64,000 nucleotides of DNA, taken from Bacteroidia bacterium. GTDB lineage: Bacteria; Bacteroidota; Bacteroidia; Chitinophagales; Chitinophagaceae. Both the position numbers and the translations under genes were made by a program. The DNA lies in assembly GCA_030426665.1 (NCBI GenBank), contig JAUHYD010000004.1, forward strand, positions 41,598 to 105,597. Reading direction: 5' to 3'. A model generated the notes under the pieces. The model was given only the letters and a program-made list of their open reading frames with translations, was not told the DNA's origin and ran no database searches. Below, in pieces: positions 52,017 through 59,981 of this stretch (position 1 is its first letter; every line of letters begins with the position of its first letter).

Positions 52017-52550
52017 GCAGTTATCGCATTTGATTATTTAATAGGAAGTGGTTTGTTTTATGTAATAGTAAGTTCTGTCTGGAATAGGGAAGATTGTACT
52101 TTTAGTAGTTGCGTAGATTAGTCAGTAGACTTTTAAGTTTATGTAGTTTTTATTAGAAGCTTTAGGAATTCTGATTTTTTGAAATCCTGCTGAAGTCGTA
52201 TATCTGGATGCTGTCTTTTCTATTGGTTATAACCAAAGAAACATTTTTGGATTAGTACAGTAACATGGATTTGGAACGATATATCAGTTCGAAAAATTAA
52301 TAGTGAACATCAGAGATGGCTTTATTAATAGTGCAAAGAATATCAGATTGAACGGTACGATTTGTTCGGAGGATGGATGAATTCCATCTGATTTAGCTTG
52401 CTGGTTCGCTTATTATTTGGATTCGTTTGGGGCTGAGCGTAAGCCTACATTGATTTATAAGTAGTCGAAGAAATGTTTAGCAATAGATTTGAAGATGTCA
52501 ACTCGTTTTGCCCGAGTGAATATAAAAGGAGAAGTAGAAGATAAAGTGTC
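52017..52550. other. AT-rich intergenic region without a recognised gene
   Basis: No reading frame of useful length with protein-like composition, no hairpin with a T-run and no DnaA box were seen in these 534 bases. It separates the T9SS cargo gene from the convergent barrel-like gene. It may hold the 3' end of the neighbouring transcript. Confidence 0.4.
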
Positions 52551-53198
52551 CTATTTTATCCTATAACCGATACCAAAGTTGATACCTATGTTTGTACGGT
52601 TACTTTCCGGTAATACGTGAAGCGATTGAGTTAGTTGCAAATCAGTAGTAACGTCGTATATAAGCCCCTGGGTGAATATTATATTGATGTATTTTAAGGA
52701 ATTTGATAGTCCCTGATTATACATGTAGGTTCCTTCCTTACTTTGGGAAGTGTTGCTATTTCTGAAGTATTGTACACCTGCTCCAAAATATGGTCGTAGT
52801 CTTCTACGCTCATTTTGCAGTTGGTACTGTATCGTCAATGGTACAGATAGTCTACATGGTTTAGTTATATCCAAACCTCGCGCATACTTGTTGTTGTTTT
52901 TTAGAATATTGTTGATATCTCTGTAGCTTAGACCTGTTTCCAGTCTGAATCTATTGGTAAGTTTCATTCTAAAAACGATGCGATTACAACGCTCTTCAGC
53001 TTTGGTTGTTTTGTCGCTCATTGTAACTTTTTTCGGTAGGTACATGTTGTACACCTGTCGTTCGAAACCAATTGTAAATTTATGGTCGAGCTTTGTTAAG
53101 TTGCTTCTGTCGTATGTTTGGGCATGGCACACGTCGTTACAGGCTAAGGATAATAAGCCTATTGATATTGCTGTTAGTGTGTGCCTAAGGGTGATCAT
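52551..53198 (-). CDS. Outer-membrane beta-barrel-like exported protein
   Basis: The 215-residue protein from ATG 53198 has a signal peptide (TLTAISIGLLSLACNDVCHA). Mature strands are typical of an eight-strand barrel: KFTIGFERQVYNMYLPKKVT, RFRLETGLSYRDINNILKN, LSVPLTIQYQLQNERRRLRP, YFGAGVQYF and a C-terminal NIGINFGIGYRIK. The SVPLTIQYQL...RRRLRPYFGAG pattern is common in Bacteroidota porin-like barrels. The start was moved in from a frame opening at 53366, whose upstream 56 codons overlap the parS site. The function is unknown. Confidence 0.75.
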   Translation of the reverse strand: MITLRHTLTAISIGLLSLACNDVCHAQTYDRSNLTKLDHKFTIGFERQVYNMYLPKKVTMSDKTTKAEERCNRIVFRMKLTNRFRLETGLSYRDINNILKNNNKYARGLDITKPCRLSVPLTIQYQLQNERRRLRPYFGAGVQYFRNSNTSQSKEGTYMYNQGLSNSLKYINIIFTQGLIYDVTTDLQLTQSLHVLPESNRTNIGINFGIGYRIK

Positions 53199-53215
53199 TA
53201 TGTATCTATAACGAC

Positions 53216-53223
53216 CAAAGTTA
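53216..53223 (-). promoter_or_regulatory. -7 box of the barrel-protein gene
   Basis: On the minus strand TAACTTTG matches TAnnTTTG exactly, ending 17 bases before the ATG at 53198. Confidence 0.4.
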
Positions 53224-53256
53224 TATATTATTGTTAAAATTAAAAAATTTATTTTT

Positions 53257-53272
53257 TGTTTCACGTGGAACA
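53257..53272. promoter_or_regulatory. parS centromere site 1
   Basis: TGTTTCACGTGGAACA is identical to the reverse complement of the bacterial parS consensus TGTTCCACGTGAAACA. It lies in the gap between the barrel gene and mnmG. It is the loading site for ParB/Spo0J. Confidence 0.9.
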
Positions 53273-53400
53273 GACATGTTTTTAGGTTGTATTGGTAGGT
53301 TTTGGCTAAGGATGGTCTAATAGTTTGCTCCTTCGTGGTTGATGTTTGAGTGAGACTGTTGCCCAAATCTATTAGTGTGTTTTTGGTGTTCCAGTAATTG

Positions 53401-53408
53401 TATATTTG
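53401..53408 (+). promoter_or_regulatory. -7 box of mnmG
   Basis: TATATTTG matches TAnnTTTG exactly. Only four bases separate it from the mnmG ATG, so the transcript is predicted to be leaderless or almost so. Confidence 0.45.
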
Positions 53409-53412
53409 CAGT

Positions 53413-55281
53413 ATGTTTCAAGAGTATGATGTTATAGTAGTTGGTGGTGGTCACGCTGGTTGTGAAGCAGCAGCGGCGGCAGCAAATTCGGGAGCCACTA
53501 CGTTGCTTGTTACAATGAACATGCAGACTATTGCACAGATGAGTTGTAATCCCGCTATGGGGGGAATAGCAAAAGGGCAGATAGTCCGTGAGATTGACGC
53601 ACTAGGTGGATATAGTGGTATAGTAAGTGATAGAAGTACTATTCAATTCCGGATGCTTAACAAGAGCAAGGGCCCCGGCATGTGGAGTCCACGTACGCAG
53701 AATGACCGGATGGTATTTGCGAACGTATGGCGCGAGATGCTTGAGCAGACAGATAACCTTCATTTTTGGCAAGATATGGTCACAAGTCTAATTGTTTCAC
53801 GTGGAACAGTAACAGGAGTAGTGACCGGAATGGGTCAAACTATACGAGGGAAGGCTGTTATTCTGACAAACGGAACTTTTCTGAATGGTGTAATTCACGT
53901 AGGAGAAAAGCAGTTTGGTGGTGGACGTATGGGGGAGAAGGGAGCAACCGGTATTACTGAGCAGTTGGTAGAATTAGGGTTTGAATCTGCGAGGTTAAAA
54001 ACCGGAACGCCACCAAGAATAGACGGTCGTAGCCTGGACTATACAAAGATGGAAAGGCAAGAGGGAGATGACGAAGTAGTGGGTTTCTCTTACTTACCAA
54101 TAGAAAAGCTGGAACCAACTAAGCAAAGGTGCTGTTGGATTACATACACTAATCCGGAGGTGCACAGTATTTTGGAGACGGGTTTTGCTCAATCTCCTAT
54201 GTACCAAGGTAGAATAAAGGGTAGTGGACCCAGATATTGCCCCAGTATTGAAGATAAAATCAGCAGATTTGCTGAAAGAGACCGTCATCAATTGTTTGTG
54301 GAGCCGGAAGGGTGGAATACTGTGGAAATATACGTCAATGGTTTCAGCACTTCATTGGCAGAGGATGTTCAGTACAGAGCACTTCGTTTAGTTCCGGGAT
54401 TTGAGAACTGCAGGTTCTTCAGACCTGGCTATGCTATTGAGTACGATTATTTCCCGCCGACGCAATTGAAATTTACTCTGGAGACTAAGTTGGTTAATAA
54501 TCTATACTTTGCCGGTCAGATAAACGGTACTACGGGCTACGAAGAAGCAGCGTGTCAGGGTTTAATGGCAGGAATCAACGCTTCCAGACGGGTTTTTGAA
54601 AAAGAACCAATAGTTTTAAAGCGAAGCGAGGCATATATTGGTGTATTAATCGACGACTTAATCAATAAGGGAACTGACGAACCCTACAGAATGTTTACCA
54701 GCAGGGCTGAATATCGTACACTGTTGCGACAGGATAATGCAGATTTCCGATTGACGGAATTGGGCTATAATATAGGACTCGCATCGGAGGAGCGTTACCA
54801 ACTAATGCTGGCTAAGAAAGAAAAGGTAGAGCGGATAAAGAAAACATTGGCTGACTACACTATAAAAAGAGAGGAAGCCAATAGCTACCTTACAAAAAAG
54901 AACTCGGCCGAACTCACTGAAAATGTGCGGGCGATTAAATTACTATTGCGACCAGGAATTTCTCTGAAAGAAATGATCGCTGAAATACCCGGAATTAAAG
55001 GCGCCATAGCGGAGGTAGACGACCTGATACTCGAGCAGGTTGAGATTCAGGTCAAATACGACGTTTACATCGAAAAAGAGCAAGAATTGGTGCAAAAAAT
55101 GGCTGCTTTGGAGCATTTAGCTATTCCGGACAGTTTTAACTTCGATAAACTGACCGCAATGTCGGCGGAGGCCCGTCAGAAACTCAATAAGATAAGACCT
55201 GCTACTTTGGGTCAGGCAAGTAGAATAAGTGGAGTAAATCCCAGTGACGTGCAGATACTAATGGTGTATATGGGAAGATAG
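53413..55281 (+). CDS. mnmG: tRNA uridine-5-carboxymethylaminomethyl modification enzyme MnmG (GidA)
   Basis: The 622-residue FAD protein, with MnmE, forms the cmnm5 modification of wobble U34. N-terminal FAD site: VIVVGGGHAGCEAAAAAANS (residues 7-26). The family repeat MSCNPAMGGIAKGQIVREID, NGTFLNGVIHVGEKQFGGGR and LKTGTPPRIDGRSLDYTKME follow, with CQGLMAGINA near residue 385. The C-terminal helical domain ends ASRISGVNPSDVQILMVYM. The start is ATG 53413 rather than TTG 53398. It contains a parS site. mnmG (gidA) often lies near the chromosomal origin. Confidence 0.97.
   Translation: MFQEYDVIVVGGGHAGCEAAAAAANSGATTLLVTMNMQTIAQMSCNPAMGGIAKGQIVREIDALGGYSGIVSDRSTIQFRMLNKSKGPGMWSPRTQNDRMVFANVWREMLEQTDNLHFWQDMVTSLIVSRGTVTGVVTGMGQTIRGKAVILTNGTFLNGVIHVGEKQFGGGRMGEKGATGITEQLVELGFESARLKTGTPPRIDGRSLDYTKMERQEGDDEVVGFSYLPIEKLEPTKQRCCWITYTNPEVHSILETGFAQSPMYQGRIKGSGPRYCPSIEDKISRFAERDRHQLFVEPEGWNTVEIYVNGFSTSLAEDVQYRALRLVPGFENCRFFRPGYAIEYDYFPPTQLKFTLETKLVNNLYFAGQINGTTGYEEAACQGLMAGINASRRVFEKEPIVLKRSEAYIGVLIDDLINKGTDEPYRMFTSRAEYRTLLRQDNADFRLTELGYNIGLASEERYQLMLAKKEKVERIKKTLADYTIKREEANSYLTKKNSAELTENVRAIKLLLRPGISLKEMIAEIPGIKGAIAEVDDLILEQVEIQVKYDVYIEKEQELVQKMAALEHLAIPDSFNFDKLTAMSAEARQKLNKIRPATLGQASRISGVNPSDVQILMVYMGR
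53793..53808. promoter_or_regulatory. parS centromere site 2, inside mnmG
   Basis: A second perfect TGTTTCACGTGGAACA lies within the mnmG coding sequence, 536 bases from the first site. It encodes Val-Ser-Arg-Gly-Thr of SLIVSRGTVTG. Confidence 0.9.
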
Positions 55282-55315
55282 CAGTAAAGGGTTGTTCCGG
55301 GAAAATAATAGAAGA

Positions 55316-55768
55316 ATGATATTACCAGCCATTTTGCATTATTGTCAGTATCAGGAACGGTGCCATAGCGAAGTTCGACGAAAGTTATTTGATCATGTAA
55401 GTGATAGTGAAACGGCAGAAGAGCAATTGGCAGCATTGGTAAGTGCAGATATACTTAATGAGGAAAGGTATGCAAGGGCATTTGCCAGAGGACGGTGGCG
55501 AATGAAGAAGTGGGGAAGGAATAAAATAAGGCAAGAGTTGAAGGCCAGGAAAGTATCCGAATACTGTATCAAAGTAGGGTTGTCCGAGATAGATTATGAT
55601 GCTTATATTGTTGAGTTGAGCAAATTAGCGCAGAAAAAGTCGATGGAACTGAAGCGTGAAAAGAATATTTTTATCAAGAAGAGCAAGCTGTATAGGTTTC
55701 TGGTTCAAAAGGGCTATGAAAGTGATTTGGTTAATGAGACCATTACACAGGTTCTATCAAGCAGGTAG
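55316..55768 (+). CDS. recX: Regulatory protein RecX
   Basis: The 150-residue protein from ATG 55316 has RecX-type three-helix repeats. HYCQYQERCHSEVRRKLFDH is repeat 1; ALVSADILNEERYARAFARG then RWRMKKWGRNKIRQELKARK is repeat 2, with the family FaRgr..kkwGr..Ir.eL motif; LYRFLVQKGYESDLVNETIT is repeat 3. RecX modulates RecA filaments. It lies 34 bases after mnmG on the same strand, so co-transcription is likely; recA is not in the window. Confidence 0.85.
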   Translation: MILPAILHYCQYQERCHSEVRRKLFDHVSDSETAEEQLAALVSADILNEERYARAFARGRWRMKKWGRNKIRQELKARKVSEYCIKVGLSEIDYDAYIVELSKLAQKKSMELKREKNIFIKKSKLYRFLVQKGYESDLVNETITQVLSSR

Positions 55769-55870
55769 AATATTGACACCCGGTAATAGAAATATTATTT
55801 TAACGGCGCATTTTGCATGATGAAGCTTATTTTTGCACATAATTTTAATTGAAGGTTTAAATTGTTTTAA

Positions 55871-57340
55871 GTGACGAAAGTTGTCTCCATATTCTTTCTC
55901 TTAGTGATAGCGCAGAATATTTTTGCGCAGGAAAGCTATGATGAGCGAGCCAGGAACTACATTAAGCAGTATGCGGATTATGCCATTGCAGATCAGCGAA
56001 AAACCGGTGTGCCAGCTGCTATTACTTTGGGTCAGGGTATTTTGGAGACTGATGCCGGAAACAGCGAGCTGGTAATAGAGGCAAATAACCATTTTGGGAT
56101 AAAGTGTAAAAATAATTGGCAGGGTGAAACCATTTTGCACACTGACGACGCTAAGAACGAGTGTTTTAAAAAATACAAAAATGCATTGGAGTCTTACGGA
56201 GATCACTCCAGACACCTTATAATAAACCCAAGATACAAATCACTATTTAATTACCCAGCTACAAATTACTCGAAGTGGTGCCATGGTTTGAAGCGTTGCG
56301 GTTATGCAACCAACCCAAAGTACGCCTATCAGTTAATCAAAATAATAGAAAAGTATGATTTGCAGGACTACACATATGCTGCTCTTGACAGCAACTATGT
56401 AATCAATACATTAAGTACTGACTCCCTGAATAATATAGCAGCAGCGGAAGATAGTGCGAAAAGTATTGATGAGATTGCTAAAGCTGCGGACAGCGCACGA
56501 GTAGCAATTTTGTGGAATGAAAAATATGGCGCTGATTATCCGTCGGGCCTACCGGTTGAGCAGGAAGACCCAGTGGTACAGAATATTAATGGTTTGAAAG
56601 CGGTTTTTTGTAAAAAAGGGGATGTTTTGCTGAAAACAGCAATGAAATACAGACTCCGTTATGCACATTTATTAGAAATAAACGACATGGAAGATGGCCC
56701 CCTTCCGTTTGACACGTATATATATTTAGAAAAAAAGAATACAACTGGTTTAAGAAAAGAGCATGTCGTAAAGAAAGGAGAGTCTCTTTTGAAGATTGCA
56801 CAGAACGAAGGTATTCAACTAAAACGACTGGCCGGTTTTAATCATTTGGAGCCAACAGACATGCCGGAGGAGGGTTCTATACTACAGCTGCAGTCGATGG
56901 CACCTATTAAGCCAGAAGTAAGCAAGTCGGGTATAAAAGTATACAGTGGTACGGTACTTGAAGAGCAGGAACAAATTGCAGTTACACCCGTTTCTGTGAA
57001 CGATGAACAACACCCTGCAAAGAATGAAGAAGAAATAGGGTTCGGAATGGGATTTCAAGCACCAAAAGAGAAAGTTAAGGAATACCCTGGCGAGGCTACT
57101 CCTACAGAGATTACCAGGCAGGATTTTATGAAGAATGACCCGCCGCAACCGCAGATGAAAAAGCCAGCTACCGAAAAGGTATATACTGCTGCCGACAAAC
57201 ACTATCGAGTAAAAAGAGGAGATACAGCCTACTCTATAGCCAAGAAAAATGGCGTAACTGTTGCTGATTTGATGAAATGGAATGCCAATCTGGAGCCTCA
57301 GGCACTAAGTATAGGGCAGGTAATTCAAGTGAGGGAATAA
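55871..57340 (+). CDS. Exported N-acetylglucosaminidase (GH73-like) with three LysM domains
   Basis: The 489-residue protein starts at GTG 55871 with a signal peptide (VVSIFFLLVIAQNIFAQ). A glucosaminidase domain follows (residues 20-160: PAAITLGQGILETDAGNSEL then VIEANNHFGIKCKNNWQGET), with the catalytic Glu in ILETDAG. LysM repeats lie at about 238-287 (KAVFCKKGDVLLKTAMKYRL), 298-343 (HVVKKGESLLKIAQNEGI) and 442-488 (HYRVKRGDTAYSIAKKNGV). It would cleave peptidoglycan during growth or division. Its stop overlaps the hpt start by one base (TAATG). Confidence 0.88.
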   Translation: MTKVVSIFFLLVIAQNIFAQESYDERARNYIKQYADYAIADQRKTGVPAAITLGQGILETDAGNSELVIEANNHFGIKCKNNWQGETILHTDDAKNECFKKYKNALESYGDHSRHLIINPRYKSLFNYPATNYSKWCHGLKRCGYATNPKYAYQLIKIIEKYDLQDYTYAALDSNYVINTLSTDSLNNIAAAEDSAKSIDEIAKAADSARVAILWNEKYGADYPSGLPVEQEDPVVQNINGLKAVFCKKGDVLLKTAMKYRLRYAHLLEINDMEDGPLPFDTYIYLEKKNTTGLRKEHVVKKGESLLKIAQNEGIQLKRLAGFNHLEPTDMPEEGSILQLQSMAPIKPEVSKSGIKVYSGTVLEEQEQIAVTPVSVNDEQHPAKNEEEIGFGMGFQAPKEKVKEYPGEATPTEITRQDFMKNDPPQPQMKKPATEKVYTAADKHYRVKRGDTAYSIAKKNGVTVADLMKWNANLEPQALSIGQVIQVRE

Positions 57341-57879
57341 TGGTGAGGGAAACCAACATAGCGGACAAGAAATTTGTTCTGCACATAAGCAGGGAGCAAA
57401 TAGCTGCACGAATTGAAGAACTAGCCGGCTCTATATGTGCGCAGTATAAAGATAAGACACCTCATTTTATTGTTGTTTTGAATGGTGCGGCCGTATTTGC
57501 CGTAGATCTGATTAAGGCTCTGGAAATGCAATTGACCGTGTCCTTTGTTCGGCTTTCTTCATATCATGGTCTGGCATCCAGCGGTCACGTGAAAACAATT
57601 ATAGGCTTGGATGATTCCTTTGTTGGGAGGCCAGTCATTATTGTAGAGGATATTATAGACACCGGTAAGACGTTATACGATTTCTTGCCGGAGGTGTGGG
57701 ATAAAAATCCTTCCTCGGTTAATATAGCCACATTTCTGACAAAACCGGGTGCGCTGAAATATGCCGTAGCAGCAGATTACACGGCGTTTGAGATAGAAAA
57801 TAAGTTTGTAGTTGGGTATGGGCTTGACTATAACGAGCTGGGTAGAAACTTACCGGACTTATATATGTTAGCAGAGTAG
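57340..57879 (+). CDS. hpt: Hypoxanthine phosphoribosyltransferase
   Basis: The 179-residue purine-salvage enzyme forms IMP or GMP from the free base and PRPP. VVLNGAAVFAVDLIKAL precedes the PRPP-binding VIIVEDIIDTGKTL (about residues 108-121), followed by the base-binding end FEIENKFVVGYGLDYNELGR with the family V-G-Y-G-L-D-Y-x-E. ATG 57340 overlaps the preceding stop by one base (TAATG), so it is translationally coupled to the LysM glucosaminidase gene although functionally unrelated. Confidence 0.94.
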   Translation: MVRETNIADKKFVLHISREQIAARIEELAGSICAQYKDKTPHFIVVLNGAAVFAVDLIKALEMQLTVSFVRLSSYHGLASSGHVKTIIGLDDSFVGRPVIIVEDIIDTGKTLYDFLPEVWDKNPSSVNIATFLTKPGALKYAVAADYTAFEIENKFVVGYGLDYNELGRNLPDLYMLAE

Positions 57880-57891
57880 CGGTAGAAAAGG

Positions 57892-58287
57892 CTAATCTTT
57901 ATTAAGTCGGATTTCCTGCAGATAGAAATTGCTCTCCTTCTGTTTCATGAGGATATATACACTGTACTTGATGCCACTAGGTGTAACGAGACTACCTATT
58001 ATAAACTTTGAACTGCTGTTAGGCGATCCATTATCCATAATAAGGAAGTCCTTAGGGATATTCCTTTCAAAGAAGTCCTTAAGCACCACTTCCGCTTGAT
58101 TGCGGCTATATATCGTTTGTGTATTATTAATAGTAACCGGTACGATATTGTCAAAATACTTTGACATATCCTCGATACGGTTGTTCTTTATAGCATTCAC
58201 CACGTCCTCCATCGGTGGGCGTGATGACTGTGCAAAAACCGTAAAAAGTATTAATGTACAACTAACTAATAGAATAAGGTTTTTCAT
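57892..58287 (-). CDS. DUF4783-domain exported protein
   Basis: The 131-residue protein from ATG 58287 has a signal peptide (LILLVSCTLILFTVFAQ). A DUF4783 (NTF2/SnoaL-like fold) domain follows: MEDVVNAIKNNRIEDMSKYF, DNIVPVTINNTQTIYSRNQA, EVVLKDFFERNIPKDFLIMD and NFYLQEIRLNKD at the end. It is a small Bacteroidota-specific exported family; no enzyme activity is known. It is convergent with hpt, with 12 bases between stops. Confidence 0.8.
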   Translation of the reverse strand: MKNLILLVSCTLILFTVFAQSSRPPMEDVVNAIKNNRIEDMSKYFDNIVPVTINNTQTIYSRNQAEVVLKDFFERNIPKDFLIMDNGSPNSSSKFIIGSLVTPSGIKYSVYILMKQKESNFYLQEIRLNKD

Positions 58288-58603
58288 ATTATTAAAAAAT
58301 GAACAACTACACGCCTTCATTATTTCCTCCTAAGTACTTATAGCAAAAATGAAGCCAAAAATCACAAAAAGTTAAAGTTCATCAAAAAATATTCTGCATT
58401 GTATTCTTTCCGCCACCGATTTTTCGGTAAGGGGTACCAAATATACGTAAAATACCATTCGAAAAGCCACATCACAGATAGGTATAAATAAAAAACAACA
58501 CGCAACAAATAGGACTACTTGTATCGTGTTGTATAAGTCATCACAAGTCAATCGTACACATCCTCAAAAGAATCGCAGGCATACATCACCTGATAAGTTA
58601 ATA
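58288..58603. other. Intergenic region without a gene
   Basis: The sequence is AT-rich with a short inverted repeat near 58413-58430 (CCGATTTTTCGG) but no T-run. The promoter of the DUF4783 gene is expected at its left side. No reading frame or RNA gene is supported. Confidence 0.4.
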
Positions 58604-58792
58604 TTAAGCTGATAACTTGTAAGCCGATGAATCAAGTTGCATCAAAGTGTCCTTAATATGGTTTTTCACAATTTTGTTGTGTGAAATAGCAAAGGTCGCA
58701 CTCAAAAGTGTTTTCAAATCGGCTTTCAATGGTCTTTCAAGTATTTTTAAAGCCTTGTTTTTGCTGAAGTAAATTACTGCTCTCTTTTTCAT
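58604..58792 (-). CDS. Hypothetical small basic protein
   Basis: The 62-residue protein begins MKKRAVIYFSKNKALKILER and continues with helix-forming, Lys-rich sequence (ISHNKIVKNHIKDTLMQLDS). It has no signal peptide, TM or recognised domain. It is a single gene between the DUF4783 and rhomboid genes on the same strand, with gaps on both sides. It could be a genuine small protein; evidence is limited to the ATG start and composition. Confidence 0.4.
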   Translation of the reverse strand: MKKRAVIYFSKNKALKILERPLKADLKTLLSATFAISHNKIVKNHIKDTLMQLDSSAYKLSA

Positions 58793-58945
58793 AACAAATT
58801 GGTTTTAGTAGTGTTAATACAAAACCTGTGCCAATCCGCACGATTTTCGTGAAGGTTTTTATTTGTTAACAATCCTTTGAGAACGTATTTGCAGTGAGTT
58901 GCGGGAATTATTAATCGGCAGTAAATAAATAGAATAAAACTATTG

Positions 58946-59848
58946 CTATTTCCCGGCTTTGGTAAGGAAATTTTTTTCTTCGGAAGTCAAAGATTTGTAC
59001 CCTTTTTGATTGATTTTGTCCAGAATGGCATCGACTCTGCTTTCCGTATCCTGAGCATGGGGTTGTGAATTGTTGAAGACAGCGCTCCTCTTGTTGCTGT
59101 TTTTCCGACTTATAGCTTGCTCATCCGGAGTGACCATGCTTTCCAATTTACTGCCGGCACTATACATCCATTCCCCGGGTCGATAACCCGCTTTGAGTAG
59201 CCTGACGTATAGGAAACCAAGCAAACCACCGCCAAGAAGCATAAAAATCACTGATAAGTAATACCCGGAACCAATTATCATAAGCAAGCCGAACGCACCG
59301 GCGACCACCAGAATTGGAATGCTGAAAGTCTCACTTAGATAAAAGCGGTACTTAGGAGTAAGCGTAACCGCAGCGGCACACATTGCTACCAGACCGGCTC
59401 GTGGTCCCATTATTTGAGGAGGAGCTTTTCCTACTTCTCCGGGGATAAGCTGAATTAACACATAAAACAGGCCACCTACAATTACCCCATAAAGAAACAG
59501 TGGTATTATTTGCTTTTTTCCAATCAGCATTTGTGTAACTGAGCCGAATGTATACAGCCAGAGCATATCACTCACCATATTCAAAAAGCTATTGGGAAAA
59601 TGAAAGAACCCATAAGTAAGCGGTGTCCACCAGTGGTCAGCAAAGGAAGCAATGCTTGGCAATGCAATATTAGATGCCAGATAGGTGTTAAAAGCATCAG
59701 TAGAGCCGTTTACAATCATCATAACCGCCCAGCAGATAGCCAATGTCATATATGACCCGGCGAGAAAAAAGATTAGTTTAAGAACTGCATTGTTGTCGTA
59801 ACCCGGAATGTACGGCAGCAACGACTTTCTATTACCCATGCTCATCAT
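58946..59848 (-). CDS. Rhomboid-family membrane protein lacking the catalytic Ser and His
   Basis: The 300-residue protein from about ATG 59848 is a six-TM rhomboid-fold protein with a C-terminal soluble tail ending VDAILDKINQKGYKSLTSEE, typical of Bacteroidota rhomboids. Family positions are PLTYGFFHFPNSFLNMVSDM (TM2) and IMGPRAGLVAMCAAA, where active members have G-A-S-A-G with the nucleophile Ser; here it is Arg. The TM6 segment IFMLLGGGLLGFLY lacks the catalytic His of AHLxGGLxG. It is therefore predicted to be a pseudoprotease. The frame is open upstream to 59947; the exact start is uncertain. Confidence 0.75.
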   Translation of the reverse strand: MMSMGNRKSLLPYIPGYDNNAVLKLIFFLAGSYMTLAICWAVMMIVNGSTDAFNTYLASNIALPSIASFADHWWTPLTYGFFHFPNSFLNMVSDMLWLYTFGSVTQMLIGKKQIIPLFLYGVIVGGLFYVLIQLIPGEVGKAPPQIMGPRAGLVAMCAAAVTLTPKYRFYLSETFSIPILVVAGAFGLLMIIGSGYYLSVIFMLLGGGLLGFLYVRLLKAGYRPGEWMYSAGSKLESMVTPDEQAISRKNSNKRSAVFNNSQPHAQDTESRVDAILDKINQKGYKSLTSEEKNFLTKAGK

Positions 59849-59964
59849 TGTAAAATTATCAATAAAAATCGGTTTGTGTAATGTATGACAAAAAGCTTCT
59901 GTCTTATTTAACACATCGGTTTCATCGCCGGAGTTGGGTGCTGTCATTTGTCAATTAATCAACC

Positions 59965-59972
59965 TATTTTTG
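59965..59972 (+). promoter_or_regulatory. -7 box of glyS
   Basis: TATTTTTG matches TAnnTTTG exactly, with only nine bases between the box and the glyS ATG. Confidence 0.4.
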
Positions 59973-59981
59973 CGCCTTATT

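Noticed and set aside
57586..57591. CACGTG inside hpt as a possible third parS
   Set aside because: The flanks do not match parS outside the central hexamer, so it is not a ParB site.
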